Part shown: piece after piece, positions 37,182 through 47,358 of the stretch
How positions within the stretch are numbered: the first letter of the stretch is position 1
Layout: every line of letters begins with the position of its first letter
Source: Bacteroides sp.
GTDB taxonomy: Bacteria > Bacteroidota > Bacteroidia > Bacteroidales > Bacteroidaceae
Direction of reading: 5' to 3'
Length of the DNA: 64,000 nucleotides
Assembly (NCBI GenBank): GCA_021203515.1
Contig: JAJQAY010000085.1
Coordinates: forward strand, 1 to 64,000
Position numbers and translations under genes: made by a program
Notes under the pieces: generated by a model
Databases searched by the model: none
What the model was told of the DNA's origin: nothing
The model's input: the letters and a program-made list of their open reading frames with translations, nothing else

Positions 37182-38315
37182 ATGGCAATTATAATCAAAA
37201 AAGTTTCTACAAAGAGAGAACTGAAACGGTTTATCCGTTTCAACTACAAACTATACAAAAACAACCCATATTCAGTACCCGACCTCTATGACGACATGCT
37301 CAATACCTTCAACAAGAAGAAGAATGCCGCCTTTGAGTTTTGTGAGGCCGACTATTTCCTCGCCTATAAAGGCGATAAAATAGTAGGACGTGTAGCTGCC
37401 ATTATCAACAATAAGGCCAACGAAACCTGGAACAAAAAAGAAGTACGCTTCGGTTGGATTGACTTTATCGATGACCCGGAAGTATCCGAGGCACTTATCC
37501 GCACGGTAGAAGAGTGGGGCAAAGAGCGGGGCATGACCCAGATACAAGGTCCGCTGGGGTTCACCGATTTCGATGCGGAAGGTATGCTCGTCGAGGGATT
37601 CGAGCAACTCAGCACCATGGCAACTACCTACAACTATCCTTACTACCCGGAGCACATGGAACGTATGGGATTTAAAAAGGATGCCGACTGGGTTGAGTTC
37701 AAGATATTTGTGCCGGATGTCATTCCCGAGAAGCACAAGCGTATCTCAGACCTTATCCAGCGCAAATATAACCTCCAAATCAAGAAATACACCTCTGCCA
37801 AGAAGATTGCCCGCGAATACGGACAGGCTATTTTCGAATTGATAAACGAGGCCTATAGCCCGTTGTACGGTTATTCGGCCCTGTCGCAACGGCAGATAGA
37901 CCAATATATAAAGATGTATCTGCTCATCCTCGACCTGCGCATGTTGACACTTATCACGGACGCGGAAGACAAGCTGGTAGCTGTGGGGATTTCAATACCT
38001 TCTCTTTCAGAGGCTTTACAAAAATCTCATGGTCGTCTACTACCCTTCGGATGGTATTATCTGTTGAAAGCCCTGTTCATGAAACGACGTGCCAAGATGT
38101 TGGATTTGTTGCTCGTAGCCGTGAAGCCCGAGTACCAAAACAAAGGTGTTAACGCATTGTTATTTTCTGATTTAATTCCTGTTTATCAAAAATTAGGTTT
38201 TATATTTGCAGAGAGCAACCCCGAACTGGAACAAAACGGTAAGGTACAGGCCCAATGGGAATACTTCGAAACCGAACAACACAAACGGAGGAGGGCGTTT
38301 ATTAAAGAGATTTAG
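37182..38315 (+). CDS. GNAT-like N-acetyltransferase family protein
   Basis: This 377-aa protein has the feel of a double-GNAT fold. The N-terminal part contains YFLAYKGDKIVGRVAAIIN, matching GNAT beta strands. The C-terminal part has AVGISIPSLSEAL and LLVAVKPEYQNKGVNALLF, with Q-x-K-G-V at the acetyl-CoA pyrophosphate-binding position. Substrate unknown. It stands alone with its own promoter box, ahead of a repeat-filled gap and parE. Confidence 0.75.
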   Translation: MAIIIKKVSTKRELKRFIRFNYKLYKNNPYSVPDLYDDMLNTFNKKKNAAFEFCEADYFLAYKGDKIVGRVAAIINNKANETWNKKEVRFGWIDFIDDPEVSEALIRTVEEWGKERGMTQIQGPLGFTDFDAEGMLVEGFEQLSTMATTYNYPYYPEHMERMGFKKDADWVEFKIFVPDVIPEKHKRISDLIQRKYNLQIKKYTSAKKIAREYGQAIFELINEAYSPLYGYSALSQRQIDQYIKMYLLILDLRMLTLITDAEDKLVAVGISIPSLSEALQKSHGRLLPFGWYYLLKALFMKRRAKMLDLLLVAVKPEYQNKGVNALLFSDLIPVYQKLGFIFAESNPELEQNGKVQAQWEYFETEQHKRRRAFIKEI

Positions 38316-38459
38316 TAATGTGCTAATGTGCTAAAATGCCAATGTGCCAATTGGCTGCGCAATATATAGGTATATATCACGCATATTCGCTGCATAGCCA
38401 TTAGCACATTAGCACATTAGCACATTAGCACATTAACATATTAGCACATTTTAAGTATT
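38316..38459. repeat. TTAGCACAT tandem and inverted repeats
   Basis: About 145 bp between two genes. The left half carries AATGTGCTAATGTGCTAA and the right half carries TTAGCACATTAGCACATT in four to five tandem copies, so the halves can pair into a long hairpin. No gene is visible. Confidence 0.8.
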
Positions 38460-40331
38460 ATGGAAGAAATCAACGGGCTGATACCCGAAAACAACGTAGA
38501 ATATAATGAAGACAACATTCGTCATCTGGACGATATGGAGCACATTCGCGTCCGTTCGGGTATGTACATCGGTCGTCTGGGCGACGGTTCACAGAACGAT
38601 GACGGTATCTACGTATTGTTGAAAGAAGTAATGGACAACAGCATCGATGAATTTAAAATGGGTGCCGGGAAACGTATCGAGGTCAACATTGAAGATAATC
38701 TTCGGGTAAGTGTACGCGACTACGGACGAGGTATTCCGCAAGGAAAGTTGGTTGAAGCTGTTAGCAAACTGAATACCGGCGGTAAGTATGACAGCAAGGC
38801 GTTTAAGAAGAGCGTCGGACTGAACGGTGTCGGCATCAAGGCCGTGAATGCCCTCAGCAGTCGCTTTGAAGTACGCAGCTATCGCGACGGAAAAGTACGC
38901 ACGGCTATATTTGAAAAGGGAACACTCCTGAGCGATGCAACGGAAGATACGAACGAGGAAAGCGGAACATTCATTTTCTTCGAGCCGGATGCCACGCTTT
39001 TTCTGAACTATTCATTCCAAAACACTTTTGTAGAAACTTTACTACGCAATTATACGTATCTGAATACCGGTCTTGCCATTATCTACAACTGGCAACGTAT
39101 TCTCTCCCGTCACGGGTTGGAAGACTTGCTGAAGGATAACATGACCGCCGAAGGCTTATACGACATTATCCACCTGAAAGGAGAGGATATTGAAATCGCC
39201 TTCACCCATACCAATCAATATGGCGAAGAATATTATTCTTTCGTCAACGGGCAGCACACCACTCAGGGAGGTACGCACCAAAGTGCACTGAAAGAGCACA
39301 TTGCCCGCACCATCAAAGATTTTTATAACAAGAACCAGGATTATGCCGACATCCGCAACGGTATCGTCGCCGCCATTGCCATCAATGTGGAAGAGCCGCA
39401 GTTTGAAGGGCAGACGAAGACGAAGCTGGGGTCTCCTTCGATGGAACCGGGCGGCGTCAGCATCAATAAATATGTGGGCGACTTCATCAAGACGGAAGTG
39501 GATAACTATTTCCACAAAAACCCACTCGTGGCGGAAGTCGTGATGCAAAAGATACAAGACTCCGAGAAAGAGCGTAGAGCGATTGCCGGTGTCACCAAAC
39601 TGGCGCGTGAACGCGCCAAGAAGGCCAACTTGCACAACCGCAAGCTGCGTGACTGCCGATATCACCTGAGTGACGGCAAGGGCAAAGAGCAGGAAACGGA
39701 ATCGTGCATCTTTATCACCGAGGGTGACTCTGCCAGCGGGTCTATCACCAAGAGCCGCGACGTCAACACCCAGGCTGTATTCAGCTTGCGCGGTAAGCCA
39801 CTCAACTCCTATGGGCTGACGAAGAAGGTGGTTTATGAGAACGAAGAATTTAACCTGCTGCAAGCTGCGCTGAATATCGAAGACGGTATTGAAGGACTAC
39901 GCTATAACAAAGTGATTGTCGCCACCGATGCCGATGTGGACGGTATGCACATCCGCCTGCTGATTATCACGTTCTTCCTGCAATTCTTCCCCGACCTGAT
40001 TAAGAAAGGACATGTATATATCTTGCAAACTCCGCTGTTCCGTGTGCGCAACAAGAAGAAAACAAGTTATTGCTACACGGAGGATGAGCGCCTCAAAGCC
40101 GTAGAAGAGTTAGGCCCCAACCCGGAAATCACCCGATTTAAAGGTTTGGGAGAAATCTCGCCGGACGAGTTTCAGCACTTCATCGGCAAGGACGTGCACC
40201 TGGAGCAGGTATCCCTGCGCAAAACAGACTTGGTAAAAGAGTTATTGGAATTCTATATGGGCAAGAACACGATGGAACGCCAAAACTTTATCATTAATAA
40301 TTTGGTTATTGAAGAAGACCTGGCATCATGA
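38460..40331 (+). CDS. parE: DNA topoisomerase IV subunit B
   Basis: This 623-aa type IIA topoisomerase ATPase subunit has a GHKL ATP site in [10 protein letters not shown] (about residues 57-66), DYGRGIP and [14 protein letters not shown]. The Toprim domain carries EGDSASGS and DADVDGMH. It lacks the long GyrB-type insert. It should pair with ParC to decatenate chromosomes. The stop codon region overlaps the coaD start by 4 bp (ATGA). ParE versus GyrB is judged from length and context. Confidence 0.88.
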   Translation: MEEINGLIPENNVEYNEDNIRHLDDMEHIRVRSGMYIGRLGDGSQNDDGIYVLLKEVMDNSIDEFKMGAGKRIEVNIEDNLRVSVRDYGRGIPQGKLVEAVSKLNTGGKYDSKAFKKSVGLNGVGIKAVNALSSRFEVRSYRDGKVRTAIFEKGTLLSDATEDTNEESGTFIFFEPDATLFLNYSFQNTFVETLLRNYTYLNTGLAIIYNWQRILSRHGLEDLLKDNMTAEGLYDIIHLKGEDIEIAFTHTNQYGEEYYSFVNGQHTTQGGTHQSALKEHIARTIKDFYNKNQDYADIRNGIVAAIAINVEEPQFEGQTKTKLGSPSMEPGGVSINKYVGDFIKTEVDNYFHKNPLVAEVVMQKIQDSEKERRAIAGVTKLARERAKKANLHNRKLRDCRYHLSDGKGKEQETESCIFITEGDSASGSITKSRDVNTQAVFSLRGKPLNSYGLTKKVVYENEEFNLLQAALNIEDGIEGLRYNKVIVATDADVDGMHIRLLIITFFLQFFPDLIKKGHVYILQTPLFRVRNKKKTSYCYTEDERLKAVEELGPNPEITRFKGLGEISPDEFQHFIGKDVHLEQVSLRKTDLVKELLEFYMGKNTMERQNFIINNLVIEEDLAS

Positions 40332-40780
40332 GAAGAGCTATCTTTCCGGGAACATTCGACCCCTTTACCATCGGACACTCATCGGTAGTGAGGCGCGCGC
40401 TGACTTTTATAGATGAAATCATCATAGGAATCGGTATCAATGAGAACAAGAATACGTATTTTCCTATCGGGAAGCGCGAAGCAATGATACGGAATTACTA
40501 CCGGAACGAACCGCGCATCAAAGTACAGTCATACGATTGCCTTACGATAGACTTTGCCAAGCAGGTAGACACCAACCTCATTGTACGCGGCATACGCACC
40601 GTGAAAGACTTTGAATACGAGGAAACCATTGCCGACATTAACCGGAAGCTGACCGGCATCGAGACCATCCTGCTCTTTACGGAACCGGAACTGACTTGTG
40701 TCAGCTCGACTACCGTGCGCGAACTGTTGCAATTCGGAAAAGATATCAGTATGTTTATTCCGGAAGGAATGGAGATGTAA
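40328..40780 (+). CDS. coaD: Phosphopantetheine adenylyltransferase
   Basis: This 150-aa enzyme makes dephospho-CoA from 4'-phosphopantetheine and ATP. The nucleotidyltransferase motif is [12 protein letters not shown] (residues 6-17), with [13 protein letters not shown] and the C-terminal SSTTVREL also present. Length is about normal. It overlaps parE and is followed after 10 bp by an S41 protease, so the three genes probably form one operon. Confidence 0.96.
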   Translation: MRRAIFPGTFDPFTIGHSSVVRRALTFIDEIIIGIGINENKNTYFPIGKREAMIRNYYRNEPRIKVQSYDCLTIDFAKQVDTNLIVRGIRTVKDFEYEETIADINRKLTGIETILLFTEPELTCVSSTTVRELLQFGKDISMFIPEGMEM

Positions 40781-40790
40781 ATGAAAGATT

Positions 40791-42413
40791 ATGAAAAAGA
40801 TTATCACCTTATTATTATGTATATGTGCCGTGACGGTGCAAGCGCAAACAGTAGGCAATGAAGCTATCCGCAAATTGCAACTGGCAGAGTTTGCAATTAC
40901 CAACCTCTACGTAGACTCTGTAGACGAGAACAAGCTAGTCGAAGAGGCCATCATCAAGATGTTGGCGCAACTCGACCCGCACTCTACCTACAATGACGCA
41001 GAAGAAGTAAAGAAGATGAATGAGCCGTTGCAGGGCAACTTCGAAGGTATCGGCGTACAGTTTCAAATGATAGAGGATACATTACTTATAGTACAACCCG
41101 TCAGCAACGGCCCTTCGGAGAAGGTGGGCATTCTTGCCGGCGACCGTATCATTGCCGTCAACGACTCCGCCATCGCAGGAGTGAAAATGAGCACGGAAGA
41201 CATTATGAGCCGCCTGCACGGACCGAAAGACTCGGAAGTGAAACTGACGATTATACGCCGCGGTGTAGACGACCCTCTGTACTTCACCGTAAAAAGGGAT
41301 AAAATACCTATTCTCAGCCTGGATGCTGCTTATATGATACAGCCTAAAACCGGATATATCCGCATCAACCGCTTTGCGGCAACTACCGCCGAGGAATTTA
41401 TCAAAGCGATGAAAGACTTGCAGAAGAAAGGGATGAAAGACCTGATACTCGACCTGCAAGGAAACGGCGGCGGATACCTGAATGCCGCCATCGACCTCGC
41501 CAATGAGTTCCTGCAACAGAAAGACCTTATCGTCTATACGGAAGGAAGGGCTTCCCGTCGCAGCAATTTCTATGCCCGCGGAAACGGAAACTTCAAGGAC
41601 GGACGTCTCATCGTGTTGGTGGATGAATATTCCGCATCTGCCAGTGAGATTGTAACGGGAGCCATTCAGGACCTGGACAGAGGAGTGGTAGTAGGCCGCC
41701 GCACATTTGGCAAAGGATTGGTGCAACGCCCCATTGATTTGCCGGATGGTTCCATGATACGCCTGACTATCGCCCGCTATTATACGCCTTCCGGACGCTG
41801 CATTCAGAAACCTTATGATAAAACGGCCAAACTGGACGGCAAAGTCAGCGGAGAAGACAGCCAGGAGAAGTATAATCAGGAATTGATAGACCGCTTCAAC
41901 CACGGTGAACTGATGCATGCCGACAGTATCCACTTCCCCGACTCGCTGAAGTATCAGACGAAGAAACTGGGCCGTACCGTTTATGGCGGTGGCGGCATCA
42001 TGCCGGACTTCTTTGTTCCGATTGACACTACGCTCTATACCGACTATCACCGGAACCTGGTTGCCAAAGGAGTAGTCATCAAGACTACGATGAAGTTCAT
42101 CGAAAACAACCGGAAAGAGATGCAGAGCAAATACAAGAAGTTCGAAGCTTTCAACGACAAGTTTGAAATCAGCGATGAAGTGCTGGCAGATATGCGTGCT
42201 GCGGCAGATAAAGAAAAGATTGAGTTTAATGAAGAACAATACCTGAAATCCCTGCCGCTGATAAAGACACAGCTAAAAGCATTGATAGCCCGCGACTTAT
42301 GGGACATGAACGAATATTTCCAGGTGATGAACACCACGAACAGCAGCGTGCAGCAAGCACTGAAGCTTCTGCAAAACAACACTTACACACAAACTCTAAA
42401 ACCTAAGCCATGA
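40791..42413 (+). CDS. S41 carboxyl-terminal processing protease
   Basis: This 540-aa secreted protease has a signal peptide at residues 1-18 (ending VQAQ). The PDZ domain spans about 85-170, and the catalytic core carries DEYSASASEIV (nucleophile Ser) and GRRTFGKGLVQ (Lys general base). The C-terminal helical extension ends near LKLLQNNTYTQ. It is a paralogue of the protease at 1348, which has a different N-terminal anchor. It is the third gene of the parE-coaD unit. Confidence 0.93.
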   Translation: MKKIITLLLCICAVTVQAQTVGNEAIRKLQLAEFAITNLYVDSVDENKLVEEAIIKMLAQLDPHSTYNDAEEVKKMNEPLQGNFEGIGVQFQMIEDTLLIVQPVSNGPSEKVGILAGDRIIAVNDSAIAGVKMSTEDIMSRLHGPKDSEVKLTIIRRGVDDPLYFTVKRDKIPILSLDAAYMIQPKTGYIRINRFAATTAEEFIKAMKDLQKKGMKDLILDLQGNGGGYLNAAIDLANEFLQQKDLIVYTEGRASRRSNFYARGNGNFKDGRLIVLVDEYSASASEIVTGAIQDLDRGVVVGRRTFGKGLVQRPIDLPDGSMIRLTIARYYTPSGRCIQKPYDKTAKLDGKVSGEDSQEKYNQELIDRFNHGELMHADSIHFPDSLKYQTKKLGRTVYGGGGIMPDFFVPIDTTLYTDYHRNLVAKGVVIKTTMKFIENNRKEMQSKYKKFEAFNDKFEISDEVLADMRAAADKEKIEFNEEQYLKSLPLIKTQLKALIARDLWDMNEYFQVMNTTNSSVQQALKLLQNNTYTQTLKPKP

Positions 42414-42465
42414 ATTAGTTACACGAAAAACACGATTTACGACACACCATAAAAACACAAGAATT

Positions 42466-44687
42466 ATGAGAAACATGAACAAACTTTTCACCGCACTAGG
42501 CATCACGTTGCTGACTGCTTGTGCACAGAAGTCAAACGAGAGCGTACAAGTATCTCCATTGATGCAGAACGAAGACAAAATTACGGATTTGATTTCACGT
42601 ATGACGCTTGAAGAGAAAGTAAATATGCTGCATGGCAAACACATGTTCTCTTCGGCAGGCGTAGAGCGCCTGGGCATAGCAGATGTGGAATATGCCGACG
42701 GTCCTTTCGGCATTCGTGAAGAAATGGAACCGCACTCATGGAACTCGATAGGACTGACTACCGACTCTGCCGCTTTCTTTCCTACCGGCTCGGCCCTGGC
42801 TGCCACATGGAGCGAAGACATGGCTTACCAATACGGCATGGGCATGGCCAAAGAAGCCCGCCTGCGAGGCAAAGACATGATACTGGCCCCTGCCATCAAC
42901 ATCCAACGCCTGCCCACTGGAGGCCGTACTTACGAATATTTAAGCGAAGACCCGATATTGAGCGCCGCACTTGCCGTGCAATATACACTGGGGGCGCAGG
43001 ACAACGGAGCTGCCGTCTGCCTGAAACACTACGCACTCAACAACCAAGAGAATGACCGCGGAAGCATCGATGTAAAGGTAAGCCCGCGTGCCATGCGCGA
43101 AATCTACCTGCCTCCCTTTGAAGCTGCGGTAAAGGAAGCAGATGCTTACGGAGTGATGGCTGCCTATAATAAGGTAGAAGGATATTGGTGCTCGGAGAAC
43201 GGAATGCTGCTGAACCAAATCCTGCGTGATGAATGGGGTTTTCACGGAATGGTTATTTCGGACTGGGGCGGTGTGCACGCTACCGTCAGTGCTGCCATGA
43301 ACGGAATGGACGTTGAAATGCCGGGCGACCGGTACTTCGGACAGGCTCTGCTCGACTCAGTGAAAGCCGGTGCAGTGCCCGAAAGCGTCATCGACAACAA
43401 AGTGCGGAACATTCTGCGCGTCCGGCTCGCCGTGAAAGCCATACCGAAGGAAGAAGCCAACAAAATCATGACTTCCCAACCCGAACAGCAGCAGATAGCT
43501 TATAATGTAGCATCCAAATCCATTGTATTGCTGAAGAACCGGAATAAACTGCTCTCCATACAGACAGATAAATTCAAGAAGATTGCCGTCATCGGTGATA
43601 ATGCCGTGCGCGAACAAGCTTTGGGAGGTGTAGGATCAGGCGTCAAGGCTCTGTACGAAGTAACTCCTCTGGAAGGGCTCGCTCAACACCTCAAAGGCAC
43701 TGATGTAAAGGTCGAATGGGCCCAGGGCTACCGTGCATTCAGCAAGCAGGAACGTGAGGCCGGTGTTTCTCCCTATACTAAAGCCGACCTAAGCTGGTGA
43801 ACGAAGCTGTACAACTTGCCAGGAAATCAGACCTCGTGATTTTCGTTGCCGGCGATAACCGGGAAGTGGAAACCGAAGGCAGCGACCGCAAGGCCATCAC
43901 CCTGCCGATGGGACAAGATGAACTGGTGAAAGCGCTTACCGCTGCAAATCCCAACATTGTTACAGTCCTCGTAACCGGAGGTCCTCTGGACTTGCGCGTT
44001 GTCGACCAGGCATCACCTGCCATACTCGTTTCATGGTTCAATGGTACGGAAGGCGGCAATGCACTGGCGGATGTTCTGCTAGGAAAAATATCGCCCTCCG
44101 GCAAATTGCCTTTCACCTTCCCCGTACGCCTGGAAGACTCTCCGGCTTATAGCCTGAAAGTATATCCACAAGGCGAACACCGGAAACAAGATGATATATT
44201 CGTAAATCTTGTAGATAAGAAAGATGCTGAACAGGAAAGCGGACCGACGGCCGACTATGCCGAGGGCATATTTGTGGGCTATCGCTGGTATGATGCCAAA
44301 CAAGTTCCGGTAGAATACCCCTTCGGACACGGGCTTTCTTATACTACTTTCGACTATGCCGACCTACAGGCAAAGGCAGACGACAGAAACTTGCATGTGG
44401 AACTGAACCTCAGCAATACGGGTAAACAGAATGGAGAAGAGGTCGTGCAAATCTACGCCAGCAGACCGAATTCCAATATAAAGCGCCCGTCAAAGGAGTT
44501 GAAAGGATTTCAGCGTGTATCCTTACAAGCAGGAGAAACGAAAGCTGTGAAGATGCAAATTCCTATCGAGAAGTTACGTTATTGGGATGAAGCAGCCAAC
44601 GGTTGGAAAGTTGAGCCGGGAATAGTAGTTGTGCAAGTCGGCAGTTCTTCACAAGACATCAGGTTAAGTCAAGCCACAGAAATTTAG
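42466..44687 (+). CDS. Glycoside hydrolase family 3 beta-glucosidase, frame broken once
   Basis: This exported or lipoprotein-like GH3 enzyme has a signal ending LLTACAQK. The (beta/alpha)8 domain has the nucleophile Asp in MVISDWGGVHAT (about residue 264) and KHYALNNQE. The second alpha/beta/alpha domain includes DREVETEGSDR-like GDNREVETEGSDR. A fibronectin-III-like C-terminus starts near VELNLSNTGKQNGEEV. The frame breaks at about 43793: one frame ends TKADLSW and the next reads LVNEAVQLARKSD. Adding one A (CTAAAGCTG) gives 740 aa. The likely substrates are beta-glucosides from plant glycans. Confidence 0.93.
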
Positions 44688-44710
44688 CCTGGACAGACAA
44701 AGGAACTATC

Positions 44711-44790
44711 CTGTCATTCAGAGCGAGCGAAGCATCTCTTCTCCTTAAATACAAGAGGGAATAAATTCTTCGCTTCGCTCTGAATGACAG
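44711..44790. repeat. Inverted repeat, dispersed-element-like
   Basis: Arms CTGTCATTCAGAGCGAGCGAAG (44711-44732) and its complement (44768-44790) differ by a single base insertion. They lie between convergent genes. The motif resembles short palindromic repeats scattered in many bacterial genomes and could also terminate transcription in both directions. Confidence 0.75.
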
Positions 44791-44807
44791 AATGATATAC
44801 TAATTTC

Positions 44808-45410
44808 TTATTCTCCAAACAGCCATTTATTCAGATAACGGTTGACATACACATTGACTACTGCACAACCTACACCAATAGCCGCTCCCGTCAACACATC
44901 CGACGGATAATGCACTCCTTCATTCATCCGAGACATACCTACAGAACAAGCCCATACGGCGGAAGGAGCTATCACATACCATTTCGGATACTTTATACAC
45001 AAAGAAGTGGCAAGGGCAAAAGCAGTCGAAGTATGGCTTGAAGGGAACGAAGGACTGCTCTCATAGCTATACGGATGTACCCGGTCGGGAAAGCGGTCGT
45101 ACGGACGCTCACGGTCAATCAGATACTTCATACCATAAGTTACAACAAAAGCACCCGCCACGCTCGTTCCTACATAGACGGCATCTTTCAGTAACTCCTT
45201 GTCCTTTTTGGCCCATCCCACCAGTGCCATTGTCACCGGGACACCTATTACCACATAAGGTTCCGAGCGCGAAATAAACTTATTATAATTACGGACAAAC
45301 TTATTATCCCAGCTATTTATCGTATGCAATGTGTTAATATCCCAGTTTTGCGCGAAGACATTGGATGCAACTACTAAAACGAAAAATACAAAAAATACAT
45401 TTCTTTTCAT
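44808..45410 (-). CDS. PAP2-family phosphatase
   Basis: This 200-aa protein has an N-terminal signal (ending NVFAQ) and the full acid-phosphatase signature: KYLIDRERPY (about residues 94-103), PSFPSSHTS (about 115-123) and SRMNEGVHYPSDV (about 155-167). It probably dephosphorylates undecaprenyl diphosphate or another lipid or phosphate ester on the periplasmic side. It differs from the degenerate relative at 6138 in keeping every catalytic residue. Confidence 0.92.
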   Translation of the reverse strand: MKRNVFFVFFVLVVASNVFAQNWDINTLHTINSWDNKFVRNYNKFISRSEPYVVIGVPVTMALVGWAKKDKELLKDAVYVGTSVAGAFVVTYGMKYLIDRERPYDRFPDRVHPYSYESSPSFPSSHTSTAFALATSLCIKYPKWYVIAPSAVWACSVGMSRMNEGVHYPSDVLTGAAIGVGCAVVNVYVNRYLNKWLFGE

Positions 45411-45433
45411 GAAATCTACCCATTAGTTTGGCG

Positions 45434-45441
45434 CAAAGATA
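45434..45441 (-). promoter_or_regulatory. -7 box for the PAP2 phosphatase gene
   Basis: Minus-strand TATCTTTG matches TAnnTTTG, 23 nt before the start codon at 45410. Confidence 0.6.
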
Positions 45442-45474
45442 ACTGAAATCCCTAGAGTTTTCACAAAATTATTC

Positions 45475-45482
45475 TATCTTTG
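45475..45482 (+). promoter_or_regulatory. -7 box for the AraC-family gene
   Basis: TATCTTTG matches TAnnTTTG, 41 nt before the ATG at 45524 and divergent from the phosphatase promoter. Confidence 0.6.
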
Positions 45483-45523
45483 TTGCCACATTTTACGTAT
45501 TAATACAATTCACAACTTATTCA

Positions 45524-46441
45524 ATGACATCAGACACTTGTTGTAACCGGCTAATTGATTGTACGCTATGTCCCCAGACATCCAAAGGAGTGTTGGTTTA
45601 TAGCCAATTCCCCAAAGGACAGCATTTCTCTGCCGAAAAGTGTACGCAGAACTGCATGATTCTCATGCTGAAAGGTGAATTATTTGTCAATAGTGAGGAA
45701 TATCCGGGAACTACTCTGCAAGCCCGGCAATTCATTTTGCAGGCCATCGGTTCCAAAGTGGAGCTGCTGGCATTGACAGACGTAGAATACTTTATTTATT
45801 GGTTTACCGAACTTCCGCTCCTATGCGAAGAGCGCTACAAGGAAATACTGCAACAGGCACATGCCCCTCTGGTATATTCTCCCCTGACGGCTATCCCGAA
45901 GCTCGAAAACTTCCTGGAAGACCTGACCGAATATTATAAAGAGCAACCGCTACCCTGTAGCAAGTTTATCGACATCAAATGTCAAGAGTTGGTTTATATC
46001 CTGACTTGCTATTATCCCATCCAGCAGATTAGTACATTCTTCTATCCAATCAGTACGTACACGGAAAGTTTCCACTACTTCGTTATGCAGAATTATGACA
46101 AGGTGAAGAATGTAGAAGAGTTCGCCCATTTGGGAGGATATACCACCACTACTTTCCGCCGGTTGTTTAAAAATATGTATGGCGTGCCTGTGTACGAATG
46201 GATTTTGGATAAAAAGCGCGAAGGCATCTTGAACGACCTGCAATATACCAAGCAACGCATCTCGGCCATCAGCGCCCGCTACGGTTTCGATTCCCTGTCA
46301 CACTTTGCCCATTTCTGCAAAGATTCCTTCGGCGACACTCCCCGCTCCCTACGAAAACGTGCTGCCAATGGCGAGCATATCACCATTATCAAGGAAAGGA
46401 CCAACGAGGAAACAAGTGACGAAGAGACAGGCGACGAGTAA
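45524..46441 (+). CDS. AraC-family transcriptional regulator
   Basis: This 305-aa protein has an N-terminal cupin-like sensory half (FPKGQHFSAEKC, MILMLKGELFVNSEEYPG) and a C-terminal double helix-turn-helix. The latter contains VKNVEEFAHLGGYTTTTFRRLFKNMYGVPVYEW and SAISARYGFDSLSHFAHFCKDSFGDTP. A short acidic tail ends ETSDEETGDE. A damaged homologue with the same layout lies at 50418-51256, on the far side of the fumarate reductase operon. The target genes are not evident. Confidence 0.93.
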   Translation: MTSDTCCNRLIDCTLCPQTSKGVLVYSQFPKGQHFSAEKCTQNCMILMLKGELFVNSEEYPGTTLQARQFILQAIGSKVELLALTDVEYFIYWFTELPLLCEERYKEILQQAHAPLVYSPLTAIPKLENFLEDLTEYYKEQPLPCSKFIDIKCQELVYILTCYYPIQQISTFFYPISTYTESFHYFVMQNYDKVKNVEEFAHLGGYTTTTFRRLFKNMYGVPVYEWILDKKREGILNDLQYTKQRISAISARYGFDSLSHFAHFCKDSFGDTPRSLRKRAANGEHITIIKERTNEETSDEETGDE

Positions 46442-46545
46442 CTCCATTCTTAGTCCTTTTGTCAATTTTCTCCCTCATAGCTCCCTACTACTCCCGAATT
46501 ACGGAATTATTTCTTTAATTCCTTGTTTAATCAAGGTATTTCCTC

Positions 46546-46553
46546 TATTTTTG
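46546..46553 (+). promoter_or_regulatory. -7 box of the fumarate reductase operon
   Basis: TATTTTTG matches TAnnTTTG, with TTG at 46523-46525 about 20 nt upstream as a possible -33 element. The leader before the first ATG (46624) is about 65 nt. Confidence 0.6.
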
Positions 46554-46623
46554 CGAAAGATTAGCGAAATGGTTCTTTACGAATATATTTTATAACTATT
46601 AAATAATTTAAATTCAATCATTT

Positions 46624-47322
46624 ATGTGGTTAAGTAATTCATCTGTGGGAAGGAAAGTGGTGATGAGCATTACCGGTATCGCCCTTGTCCTGTTTCTGAC
46701 GTTTCACGCGGCGATGCACCTTGTTGCATTAATCTCGGCAGAGGGATACAACATGGTTTGTGAGTTCCTGGGAGCAAACTGGTATGCGCTGGTAGCTACC
46801 GTAGGTTTGGCCGCCCTGTTCATCATCCACATCATCTACGCTTTCTGGCTGACAATGCAGAACCGCAAGGCACGCGGTAGCGAGCGTTACGCTGTAGTAG
46901 AAAAGCCGAAAACCGTGGAGTGGGCTTCTCAAAACATGCTTGTACTAGGCCTGGTTGTTATTGTGGGTATAGGTCTGCACCTGGTAAACTTCTGGTCTAA
47001 GATGCAGCTCCCCGAATTGATGCACAACATGGGTATGTATGTTGACACAGGCACTCTGGCAAATGCAGCCAACGGTGTTTATCACATTCAGAACACCTTC
47101 TCCAATCCGGTATACGTAGTGCTTTACCTCATTTGGCTGGGTGCATTGTGGTTCCACCTGACTCACGGTTTCTGGAGCTCCATGCAGACTCTGGGCTGGA
47201 ACAACAAAATATGGATTAACCGTTGGAAATGTATCTCCAATATCTACTCCACTATCGTTGTTGTATGCTTCGCTCTGGTAGTTGTCGTATTCTATGCTCA
47301 ATCATTGTGCGGCGCTTGCTAA
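46624..47322 (+). CDS. frdC: Fumarate reductase / succinate dehydrogenase cytochrome b subunit
   Basis: This 232-aa membrane protein has five hydrophobic helices and conserved heme-ligand histidines in LTFHAAMHLV, FIIHIIYAF and GLHLVNFW. A further conserved LTHGFWSSMQTLGW follows. It anchors the flavoprotein and iron-sulfur subunits to the membrane and exchanges electrons with menaquinone. It is the first gene of the frdCAB operon; Bacteroides uses this complex in anaerobic fumarate respiration leading to succinate. Confidence 0.95.
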   Translation: MWLSNSSVGRKVVMSITGIALVLFLTFHAAMHLVALISAEGYNMVCEFLGANWYALVATVGLAALFIIHIIYAFWLTMQNRKARGSERYAVVEKPKTVEWASQNMLVLGLVVIVGIGLHLVNFWSKMQLPELMHNMGMYVDTGTLANAANGVYHIQNTFSNPVYVVLYLIWLGALWFHLTHGFWSSMQTLGWNNKIWINRWKCISNIYSTIVVVCFALVVVVFYAQSLCGAC

Positions 47323-47358
47323 ATTCAAATTGTAAATGACTAAATTGTAAATTGCATT

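Noticed and set aside
38316..38459. CRISPR array
   Set aside because: Repeats are about 10 bp, have no unique spacers, and no cas genes are nearby.
41082..42239. A 385-codon minus-strand frame opposite the S41 protease gene
   Set aside because: The plus-strand frame has clear PDZ and S41 motifs; the antisense product has none.
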